Part shown: one piece after another, positions 1-6,115 of the stretch | Layout of the letters: each line of letters starts with the position of its first letter | Position numbering within the stretch: the stretch's first letter is position 1 | Assembly (NCBI GenBank): GCA_021818645.1 | Contig: JAKATS010000207.1 | Location: 1 to 6,514 of the forward strand | Direction of reading: 5' to 3' | Origin: Acidobacteriota bacterium | GTDB taxonomy: Bacteria > Acidobacteriota > Terriglobia > Terriglobales > SCQP01 | DNA length: 6,514 nt | Program-made: the position numbers and the translations under genes | The notes under the pieces: generated by a model | Databases searched by the model: none | What the model was told of the DNA's origin: nothing | The model's input: only the letters and a program-made list of their open reading frames with translations

Positions 1-406
1 AGAGCAGCAGCACCAGCGGAGCCAGACATAGGCAGATAATGTCGTTGACAAGAATCGCCGATAAAATTCCGCTGGTGAAAATCAGCACCGGCAGCAAGTG
101 GCGCGGCATGATGCGGCGCTCGACCGTGGCTGCGATCCATTCAAAAAATCCCGCCTGATGCAGATGGGCCACAATCAACATCATGGCGAACAACAGCACC
201 AGGGTCGAAAAATTAATATCGGCGATGGCCGCCCGCGGGGTTAGCACGCCGATGGCAAACATGCCGACGGCGCCGATCATGGCCATGCCGGGGCGGTCAA
301 TTCTCAATCCGGGCAGCTTGCCCAGCGCAAATACCGCGTAAGAGGAGATAAAAATGAGGGCGGCCAGCAGCGTCTGCCACTGCGCCCCATGACTAGCCCA
401 GGGCAT
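1..406 (-). CDS. ArsB/SLC13-type ion permease, N-terminal part (runs off the left edge)
   Basis: The first 135 codons are visible; the rest lies left of the window. The ATG at 406-404 is preceded in frame by a TGA three codons upstream, so no earlier start is possible; only a weak purine stretch (GAAAG) precedes it. The product is strongly hydrophobic, with segments at about residues 11-30, 41-56, 66-84 and 104-135. The charged patch LRIDRPG (34-40) followed by GAVGMFAIGVL, and the helix-breaking ILVNDIICLCLAP (118-130), resemble the first half of the ArsB/NhaD/SLC13 (CitMHS-like) superfamily. In these proteins an Asn/Asp-containing hairpin of this kind is part of the transport site. It should be an inner-membrane secondary transporter for an anion, or an Na+/H+ antiporter; the substrate cannot be told. 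It is divergent from the methyltransferase at 588. Family call is reasonably sure, substrate unknown. Confidence 0.75.
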   Translation of the reverse strand, partial: MPWASHGAQWQTLLAALIFISSYAVFALGKLPGLRIDRPGMAMIGAVGMFAIGVLTPRAAIADINFSTLVLLFAMMLIVAHLHQAGFFEWIAATVERRIMPRHLLPVLIFTSGILSAILVNDIICLCLAPLVLLL

Positions 407-542
407 AATCTTTCAGCTTACCGCGATCACGGCTTGCGGGCGGGCGGCAAGCTATCATAATCAAAGTGGCGGGGCCGCTTTTCTTGCTTCACTGTTCCAG
501 CGTTCAGCTTCGGTAATTGAGCGGAAGGGCCATTTCCATCCG

Positions 543-567
543 CCCCGTCCTGCCACGCAGGACGGGG
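543..567. repeat. Perfect 10-bp GC-rich inverted repeat (stem-loop) in divergent intergenic region
   Basis: CCCCGTCCTG at 543-552 pairs without mismatch with CAGGACGGGG at 558-567 around the 5-base loop CCACG. It lies in the 181-base gap between the divergent permease and methyltransferase genes, 20 bases before the methyltransferase ATG. No T-tract follows on either strand and no gene ends here, so it is not a typical intrinsic terminator. It could be a 5'-UTR hairpin, a protein-binding palindrome, or one copy of a dispersed REP-like element. The structure is seen directly; its role is unknown. I found no convincing -10/-35 pair in the rest of the gap, apart from a lone TATGAT on the minus strand at 459-454 with no good -35. 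Confidence 0.7.
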
Positions 568-587
568 ACCCCGGCGATCATAAATCT

Positions 588-1343
588 ATGTCCATGGAAC
601 CCAATAACCGCCGGGACGCTTTTGACCGGCGCTATTTTGATGATCCCGACTATCCGCCCGGACTGAAAGGCGGGGATGAAGTCCGCGGCTACGGGTATTA
701 TCCGGACTACTTCCCCGTAGTTCAGGCGCAACTGGCGGCATTAGCCGAGATCACCAGCGGCGGCACGCTGCTCGATGCCGGCTGCGGCAAAGGTGCTCTG
801 GCCGAATATGCCCGCCGGGAGTTAAGACTGCACACCGTAGCTACGGATGCCAGCGATTACGCGCTGCATCAGGCACGCCAGAGGCGCGGCGGACAGTTTA
901 CGGTCGCCGCCGATGTCATTGCCCTGCCCTTTTGCTCCCAGGCTTTTGATCTGGTCTGGTGTAACGGCGTACTGCAATACCTGCCCGGAGAAGCGGCGAT
1001 TCCGGCCTTGCGCGAACTGGCTCGGGTTGCGGGTCAAGCAGCCTTTGTCTCCAATATCGCGGCCTGCCATCGCCATGGCGAATGGGGCCGGCATGATGAT
1101 TTAACCCGTCTATATCTCACTCCAGGGCAATGGGAAAGTCTGGCCCGGCGCGCCGGCCTCCACGCACTGGCGCTGCCGTTTGAAGGCGAATCAGCGATCC
1201 TTCTGCTGGCCGGCATCACTTCCCTGTCCGCCTTTCGTTTTGTGGATCGTGCGCTCGAGCTCATGCGCCGCCTCGGCGCTCTCGATCGCGACCCGCCCTT
1301 ACTGGCACATTTCATCCGGAAATGCCGCGCGGCGAAGGCATGA
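588..1343 (+). CDS. Class I SAM-dependent methyltransferase (Methyltransf_11-like)
   Basis: This 251-residue protein has a Rossmann-type methyltransferase core. Motif I is LLDAGCGKG (61-69), the glycine-rich SAM-binding loop. VATDAS (84-89) has the acidic residue at the end of strand beta-2 that usually binds the SAM ribose. FDLVWCNGVLQYLP (120-133) is the motif IV region typical of Methyltransf_11/25 enzymes. The first 55 residues are hydrophilic and rich in Tyr, Asp and Pro, and may form a substrate lid. No membrane segment or signal peptide is seen. The acceptor substrate cannot be deduced. The ATG at 588 is chosen; an in-frame ATG at 594 is equally possible, and neither has a clear Shine-Dalgarno sequence. 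The gene converges on the LigD polymerase gene with only 7 bases between the stop codons, and is divergent from the permease, so it appears to be transcribed alone. Confidence 0.85.
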   Translation: MSMEPNNRRDAFDRRYFDDPDYPPGLKGGDEVRGYGYYPDYFPVVQAQLAALAEITSGGTLLDAGCGKGALAEYARRELRLHTVATDASDYALHQARQRRGGQFTVAADVIALPFCSQAFDLVWCNGVLQYLPGEAAIPALRELARVAGQAAFVSNIAACHRHGEWGRHDDLTRLYLTPGQWESLARRAGLHALALPFEGESAILLLAGITSLSAFRFVDRALELMRRLGALDRDPPLLAHFIRKCRAAKA

Positions 1344-1350
1344 ATGCAAA

Positions 1351-2409
1351 TCAACTCACCCTGGTGAAATTTTCTTCCATGCGGGCCAGAATCTTTGGCA
1401 ATGACTGCGGGGCCTTTCCCGGCAGCACGGCGGCAAACAAGTCACCATACCGGTCCAGTCTGCGCCGCACCGCGGCAGGAGTAAAACGTGCCGGATTCAG
1501 ACGGGAATTCAACTCCTGCCACTGCAATGGGGTTGAGACCGGAGCTCCCGGCCGGGGCCGCATCGCATACGGCGGCGGCACCGTCTTGGCCAGGGCATTT
1601 TGCCGGTAATCCAGGTAAATTCGGTCTGCGGGCCGCTGCCGCACCGCCCAGACCTCCGTTCCCAGTCCGGGCGCCCGCTGAGCCGCCAGCCGCAATATAA
1701 TGGCGGCAAACTCGGCGCTCTGCGCATAGCTATAGCCCGGCTCGAGCGGCACATAAATATGAATTCCAGTTGCCCCGGAAGTTTTGGGCACGCCAATAAT
1801 GCCGTACTCCTCCAGTACCCGCCGTATGGCCTGTGCTACGGTCACAACTTGGGCAAATCCAGCTTGCGGGCCGGGATCAAGATCGAGCAGGGTGAAATCC
1901 GGAGATCTGGGAGTATGAACGCGGCTCATCCAGAGGTGAAAATCTATACAGCCATAATTAACCAGGTAAAGAAGCGTGGGCGTGTCATTGCAGAGCACGT
2001 AATTAATATGACGGCGTTCCCCCTGGGAAGGCAGCGCGGCAGTTGCAATCCATTCCGGCAGATACTCGCCCGCCTCTTTTTGATAAAACGACTCGCCTTC
2101 GATGCCATGCGGATAGCGCAGCAGAGAATTCGGCCGGTCGCGCAGATGGGGCAGAAGAAATGGCGCGATATCGTGGTAATAATCGAGCACATCGCGCTTT
2201 TTCAGCTTATCGCCGGGAAAATATATTTTGTTCAGGTGGGTCAATCGAACTTCGATCTCGTCCAGTTCCACACTGCCGTTTTCAGCCTCTCGCGCCAGAG
2301 GTAGCGGCCCCTGCCGGTGTGGAATTTCTCTGCGCCGACTCTCCGCTTGCTGTCCGGCAGTTGGCCGCCAGGGCATTCGTTCAATGGTGGCTTTTGGTAT
2401 GGTTTCCAC
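1351..2409 (-). CDS. ligD: LigD-type primase-polymerase (PolDom), stand-alone
   Basis: This 352-residue protein is the archaeo-eukaryotic primase-type polymerase domain of bacterial end-joining ligase D, which adds nucleotides (often ribonucleotides) and fills gaps at double-strand breaks. The domain begins at about residue 53 (VRLTHLNKIYFP). The metal-binding pair is DLDP (D176, D178). KTSGATGIHI (209-218) is the nucleotide-binding motif with H217, and LDYRQNA (266-272) carries the third catalytic acid, D267. All three motifs are intact. Residues 1-50 are hydrophilic and charged, like an interdomain linker. The start used is GTG (2409-2407), which overlaps the ligase gene by 29 nt; an in-frame ATG at 2376-2374, just after the ligase TGA, would give 341 residues. 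Neither has a good Shine-Dalgarno sequence, so translation is probably coupled to the ligase. A ligase and phosphoesterase domain are absent from this reading frame. Confidence 0.9.
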   Translation of the reverse strand: METIPKATIERMPWRPTAGQQAESRRREIPHRQGPLPLAREAENGSVELDEIEVRLTHLNKIYFPGDKLKKRDVLDYYHDIAPFLLPHLRDRPNSLLRYPHGIEGESFYQKEAGEYLPEWIATAALPSQGERRHINYVLCNDTPTLLYLVNYGCIDFHLWMSRVHTPRSPDFTLLDLDPGPQAGFAQVVTVAQAIRRVLEEYGIIGVPKTSGATGIHIYVPLEPGYSYAQSAEFAAIILRLAAQRAPGLGTEVWAVRQRPADRIYLDYRQNALAKTVPPPYAMRPRPGAPVSTPLQWQELNSRLNPARFTPAAVRRRLDRYGDLFAAVLPGKAPQSLPKILARMEENFTRVS

Positions 2410-3454
2410 CGGTTTTGCGTGGGTAATGAAAAAACTGATCCGCGCGTAGTCCTAAAAACACCGGTATGCGCAGGTGTTCATCGGGTGTCATCTCCTGGTA
2501 TGAAACCTCGGCTACCCGTTCGGGTTTCACCCAGGTGATCGGTTCGCGGAGCTTCAAATCCGCCAAACCAGGCGGTGCATCCGGCACGGCATGAAGCTGC
2601 CCCGCGATTGTCCGCAGCAGGCTTGCATCAAAACCCGTGCCCACACTGCCCAGGTAATGAAACCGGGCAAGCTCCGCCTTCCACTCGGCCAATAACAATG
2701 CGCCAAAATATTTTCGCGCGCCACGCGGCGCGGTAAAGCCCACCACCACCGCTTCCCGTCTGGTTTCCAGTTTGAATTTCAGCCAGTCACGCGACCGGCG
2801 TGGTACGTAATGCGACTCCAGGCGTTTGGCGATTACGCCTTCCAATTGCAATTGCCGGGCTTTATCCAAAAGACCCGATCCGTCTTCCAGCACGGCATCG
2901 GAAAGCCGCACATGCGCCTGAGGCCGCAGCCGGCGCAGCAGCCAATCGCGGCGCTTGCGCCATGGCGAAGCCGTAAGGTTATAGCCGGATTTTTGTCCTG
3001 GAAAAGCGCAGTAGAGCAGGTCAAAGACATAAAATACCACCGGCCAGCGCCGCTGCGCGGCTTGAATATCCTGGACATGCAGCAAATGCATGCGGTACTG
3101 CAGGCTATGAAAACTTGGGCGCCCCTGCGGATCAAGGTAAACAATTTCGCCATCGGCCAGGACGGGAGCGTCAAACGCCAGCCGCAGTTCGTTCAACTCT
3201 GGATATTGAGCCGTAATCTCCCGCCGGTTGCGCGAAATCAGGCACAGCCTGCGGCTTTCGATATAGGCCAGCGCGCGCACTCCATCCCATTTGATTTCGT
3301 AAGCCCAATCGGGTGAGGCAAAAATCTTTTCCGCGGGCGTGGCCAGCATGGGTCCGGCCAGTTCGGGCAGAGGGCCCGGCACAGCGCCGATGGGGGGCCA
3401 ATCAAGATCATGCTCAGGCCCGACCGGCTCGCGGGGCAATAATTCAGGCTGCAC
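2381..3454 (-). CDS. ligD: ATP-dependent DNA ligase, LigD ligase-domain type
   Basis: This 357-residue protein seals nicks and breaks using ATP through a lysyl-AMP intermediate. Motif I is KWDGVR (55-60), with K55 as the predicted adenylated lysine. DGEIV (101-105) is motif III, FYVFDLLY (141-148) motif IIIa, EGVIAKR (205-211) motif IV and DWLKFK (223-228) motif V. The OB-fold follows from about 234 (EAVVVGFT) through LGSVGTGFD to RIPVFLGLRADQ (329-340), which is where LigD ligase domains normally end. The last 17 residues (FFHYP onward) look unlike the family and begin at a T6 run. The GTG start (3454-3452) is preceded in frame by TAA at 3463-3461; it has no clear Shine-Dalgarno sequence, and a downstream start is possible because residues 1-35 are proline-rich and poorly conserved in appearance. 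The polymerase gene follows with a 29-nt overlap, giving the Lig-Pol order of Pseudomonas-type LigD but without a phosphoesterase domain. Confidence 0.9.
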   Translation of the reverse strand: MQPELLPREPVGPEHDLDWPPIGAVPGPLPELAGPMLATPAEKIFASPDWAYEIKWDGVRALAYIESRRLCLISRNRREITAQYPELNELRLAFDAPVLADGEIVYLDPQGRPSFHSLQYRMHLLHVQDIQAAQRRWPVVFYVFDLLYCAFPGQKSGYNLTASPWRKRRDWLLRRLRPQAHVRLSDAVLEDGSGLLDKARQLQLEGVIAKRLESHYVPRRSRDWLKFKLETRREAVVVGFTAPRGARKYFGALLLAEWKAELARFHYLGSVGTGFDASLLRTIAGQLHAVPDAPPGLADLKLREPITWVKPERVAEVSYQEMTPDEHLRIPVFLGLRADQFFHYPRKTGGNHTKSHH

Positions 3455-3563
3455 CGATGATTAGATGGCGGTGCGGCCGCTTTATATTCACGCAGGATTG
3501 CCTGATGCAGGATGCTGAACAGGGAGGATTACGGATCTAACTGATCTACGGGCCTTAAATTCA

Positions 3564-3648
3564 TGGTGCGGAAGGCGGGACTCGAACCCGCATGCCTTGC
3601 GGCGCCACCCCCTCAAGATGGTGTGTCTGCCAGTTTCACCACTTCCGC
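3564..3648 (-). tRNA. tRNA-Leu (anticodon GAG)
   Basis: On the minus strand, 85 nt fold as a class II tRNA. The acceptor stem GCGGAAG/CTTCCGC pairs perfectly, followed by discriminator A and an encoded CCA (3566-3564). The D-arm region GTGGTGAAACTGGCAGACAC is typical of bacterial tRNA-Leu. The anticodon stem CCATC/GGTGG encloses the loop TTGAGGG, placing anticodon GAG at 3614-3612, which reads CUC and CUU leucine codons. A variable arm (GCC stem, GCAA loop, GGC) marks the long class II arm. The T-arm GCGGG-TTCGAGT-CCCGC is perfect. It starts 17 nt after the qcrB stop in the same orientation, so co-transcription with the qcr operon is possible. Confidence 0.96.
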
Positions 3649-3665
3649 GCGTCTGTTTGTTGATT

Positions 3666-5036
3666 TTAACGCGGCTGCGCCTGGGGCGCAATCTCCGCTC
3701 CGGCTTCCCCCGATCCGGTGTCCGCCAATCCGTCACGGACATGTACATGTTTTCGGCCAACTGATGCGCACCAGGCATGAATGATCCAGGCGGTAAAGAT
3801 CGGGACCACGATCACCAGCACGCGAAGCACACGCCGCATAACCACCACCGAACTGCCCATCGCTACCGCGATCACATCATCGCCGCCGGCAACTTCCAAA
3901 ACCAGAATAAATGCCAATCCCGCACAGCCCAGCGCCGTGGCCCAGGGCATTTCCCAGGGCCGGCGCAAAACGTTATGAATGCGAAAATCGAAGCTCAGCC
4001 ACTGCGCCAGAAATGGATACGAGTAGAGAAAGATAAATACCAGTGCCGGGAATAAAAAACCGGGAAAAAAGAGCTCGGGAATCAGCCAGCGGCCCACGTG
4101 ACCATTTACCCCCGGAAACAGACGCATTGCGCCTTCCACCCAGCCCAGATACCAGTCCGGCTGCGCCCCGGGCACAATGCCGATGGGATTATACGGCCCA
4201 TAGACCCACACTGGATCAATCTGCACCCAGCCACCCAAAGCCGCGATACCGGCAAAAACGCCGAAAAACAGGGCTAGTGATTTCATCGTGTACACCGGCC
4301 AGAAGCGCGACCCCACGATCAGCTTTTCTCCTCCACCGGCGCCGGGGTAATTGGTATGCATCTGCCGCCAGATGATGCCCAGGTGGGCCAGAATTAAAAA
4401 TGCCAGCGCCGCCGGAATGAAAAATATATGCCAGGCATACATGCGCGGCAGCGTGGCCGGATTGGGACTGGTACCGCCAAAAACCAGAAATGCGAGCCAC
4501 GGTCCAACCACCGGAACTGAAAGCAGAATCGCATAGCCAACCCTCAACCCGGCGCCAGAGAGCACATCATCACATAGCGAATAGCCAAAAAAACCATTCG
4601 CCAGGGCCAGCAGCAGCATGGTCAACCCGATCACCCAATTCAGCTCGCGCGGTTTGCGATATGCGGCAGTGAAATATATCCGCGCCAGATGGGCAAAGAT
4701 GGCGGCTATAAAAATATCCGCTGCCCAATGATGCATTTGCCGGAACAACAGCCCTGCCGGAATGTTGAAGCTCAGGTGGAGCACCGAGTAATACGCCGCC
4801 GACATGCGTACCCGGCGCAGCGGCCGATAGGACCCATGATAGATGACCGCAACCGAACTGCCCTGATAAAAGACCGCCAGAAACACCCCGGTAATCACCA
4901 GCATGACAAACGAATAGAGCGCGATTTCGCCCAGCATGAACGACCAATGATCGGGAAAGACATGGTTCATGACCTTGCGCGTGAATTTCGCCGCGCCCAG
5001 CCGGGCATCCAACCATTGCGCCACGCTCTCGATCAC
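3666..5036 (-). CDS. qcrB: Cytochrome b subunit of a quinol:cytochrome c oxidoreductase (bc complex)
   Basis: This 456-residue integral membrane protein is the quinol-oxidising, two-heme core of the bc complex. About eight or nine membrane helices are visible (for example near 37-57, 104-125, 135-152, 166-187, 202-224, 250-270, 320-343, 364-382 and 403-422). Predicted heme b ligands are H102 and H116 in helix B, and H203 and H218 in helix D. The Qo-site motif is PDWY (293-296), the variant usual in Actinobacteria, in place of the mitochondrial PEWY. The b6 and subunit IV parts are fused in one chain. After residue 425 a hydrophilic tail of about 30 residues (His/Val then Gly/Ala/Glu-rich) probably lies outside the membrane. 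The GTG start at 5036 overlaps the Rieske stop as GTGA, which indicates translational coupling; an ATG at codon 23 is less likely because it would drop the amphipathic N-terminus. Confidence 0.95.
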   Translation of the reverse strand: MIESVAQWLDARLGAAKFTRKVMNHVFPDHWSFMLGEIALYSFVMLVITGVFLAVFYQGSSVAVIYHGSYRPLRRVRMSAAYYSVLHLSFNIPAGLLFRQMHHWAADIFIAAIFAHLARIYFTAAYRKPRELNWVIGLTMLLLALANGFFGYSLCDDVLSGAGLRVGYAILLSVPVVGPWLAFLVFGGTSPNPATLPRMYAWHIFFIPAALAFLILAHLGIIWRQMHTNYPGAGGGEKLIVGSRFWPVYTMKSLALFFGVFAGIAALGGWVQIDPVWVYGPYNPIGIVPGAQPDWYLGWVEGAMRLFPGVNGHVGRWLIPELFFPGFLFPALVFIFLYSYPFLAQWLSFDFRIHNVLRRPWEMPWATALGCAGLAFILVLEVAGGDDVIAVAMGSSVVVMRRVLRVLVIVVPIFTAWIIHAWCASVGRKHVHVRDGLADTGSGEAGAEIAPQAQPR

Positions 5037-6115
5037 GTTGGCATACCCCAGAATCCCGGTCCTGGCGGCTGATTAAAACCACCTGCGGCCCGCAAATAGC
5101 CTTTGGTGTCAATACAAAGCGGCAGGCGAGGCAAGGGCTGCGCCGCCGGTCCGCCCGTGGGGCGCGCGCCGCGCAGCACGTCAAAGGTGGATTGATGGCA
5201 AGGGCACATCAATAAATGGGTGGTTTTTTCATAGAGCCCCACCGGACATCCGGCATGAGTGCAAACCCGTGAAAAAGCCAGATATCCGCCCGGAGCGACG
5301 AATTTATTTTTTCCTAATATTTTCAGGTCATCATCGCCAACCCGGATCAGTACCGTCTGCGCTTCTTCTGACCCAATCTGATCTTCGGGAAATACCACCA
5401 CAGTACTGCCCGGAAGCAAATCGCCAGCACGCACCGGCCGGCCATTTTCCATCATCAAGTTCTGCCCGCGCCGCCAGATGCGGCTCTCAAGCGCCCGATA
5501 GGGATGCGGTATCATCGAACGCAAAAGCGATACCGACATTGCCGCCATCAGGCCCGCGCCGGCCGCGGTCATGGTCCGCAGCAGTCCCCGGCGCGACATA
5601 TCGCTTTCGCTTATCTGGAAATCGGCCGCCAGCGCAGATCGCTGGGGCGCAGAAGATCTGAGTTCTTCGCGCGGTTCCACCGCTAATTTCTGATTCGTCA
5701 GCCGCCGCGCGTTTAGCGTGAGGGTAAGCGCCAGGCCGGCAAAAAAAACCGCCAGCATCCCGCCCAGGGTTTGCGTATCACCATATGTCCAATACGCAAT
5801 TAAAAATCCCACCCCGCCGGCTAAAGCTGCCGCAGCCGAGATTCCAGCCCACATACCGGCCCAGCTCCAGGCGGATTCTTCCGGCGCCAGAGCGAGCGGT
5901 TGATCCGCCGCCCGTCCACGGGGCGGAGTGGGCTTCGGAGCATCCGCGACCGCTGGATGCAGCCGGCCCATTGCCAGGGATTTTCCCGCTAGCCAGAAAC
6001 CGGCCAGCGCCCCGGCGAGCTTCCAAAATACGGCCGCCAGCAGCACCCGGATGGAAGCGCTTTTTGAGCGCCGGCGGGATTCATCCACATCATCCGGCGC
6101 GAATTCCTGACTCAT
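5033..6115 (-). CDS. qcrA: Rieske iron-sulfur subunit of the bc complex, multi-helix (actinobacterial-type)
   Basis: This 360-residue protein carries the high-potential [2Fe-2S] centre that takes electrons from quinol at the Qo site and passes them to cytochrome c. Both cluster motifs are intact: CTHAGC (285-290) and CPCHQS (304-309), each giving one Cys and one His ligand plus the disulfide cysteine. Unlike the one-helix mitochondrial Rieske protein, it has a long N-terminus with hydrophobic stretches at about 22-44, 86-109, 115-134 and 180-200. A twin-arginine motif, SRRGLL (174-179), precedes the last one, as in actinobacterial QcrA proteins whose last helix is known to be inserted through Tat. 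The start is ATG at 6115: a strong AGGAGG lies 6 nt upstream and its ATGA overlaps the qcrC stop. An upstream in-frame GTG at 6175 has no such support. The 3' end overlaps the qcrB GTG by 4 nt. Confidence 0.94.
   Translation of the reverse strand: MSQEFAPDDVDESRRRSKSASIRVLLAAVFWKLAGALAGFWLAGKSLAMGRLHPAVADAPKPTPPRGRAADQPLALAPEESAWSWAGMWAGISAAAALAGGVGFLIAYWTYGDTQTLGGMLAVFFAGLALTLTLNARRLTNQKLAVEPREELRSSAPQRSALAADFQISESDMSRRGLLRTMTAAGAGLMAAMSVSLLRSMIPHPYRALESRIWRRGQNLMMENGRPVRAGDLLPGSTVVVFPEDQIGSEEAQTVLIRVGDDDLKILGKNKFVAPGGYLAFSRVCTHAGCPVGLYEKTTHLLMCPCHQSTFDVLRGARPTGGPAAQPLPRLPLCIDTKGYLRAAGGFNQPPGPGFWGMPT

Noticed and set aside
504..731. Minus-strand frame of 75 codons across the divergent gap
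   Set aside because: It overlaps the methyltransferase 5' end and the stem-loop, has no clear ribosome binding site and no recognisable features.
1600..2304. Long plus-strand frame of 234 codons
   Set aside because: It lies antisense to the polymerase gene, whose catalytic motifs are clearly coding; the plus-strand product has no recognisable domain and is basic and low-complexity as expected of a shadow frame.
3483..3489. TATAAAG on the minus strand as a -10 box for the ligase gene
   Set aside because: No acceptable -35 hexamer is found at the expected distance, so a promoter could not be supported.
3492..3513. Short direct repeat GCAGGAT twice in the tRNA-ligase gap
   Set aside because: Seven bases repeated once in 22 bases is too weak to call an attachment site or iteron, and no mobile genes are nearby.
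3564..3648. tRNA-Leu as a possible integration site for a genomic island carrying the LigD genes
   Set aside because: I saw no second copy of the tRNA 3' end, no integrase and no clear composition shift across the boundary.
3739..3750. 12-base palindrome ACATGTACATGT
   Set aside because: It lies inside the qcrB 3' coding region and encodes part of the KHVHV stretch; a chance palindrome or His/Val codon pattern is the simplest explanation, with no sign of an operator role.
4570..5184. Minus-strand frame of 204 codons overlapping qcrB and the end of qcrA
   Set aside because: It is an out-of-frame reading of qcrB; heme-ligand and Qo motifs lie in the qcrB frame, and this product is Cys/Arg/Gly-rich without family likeness.
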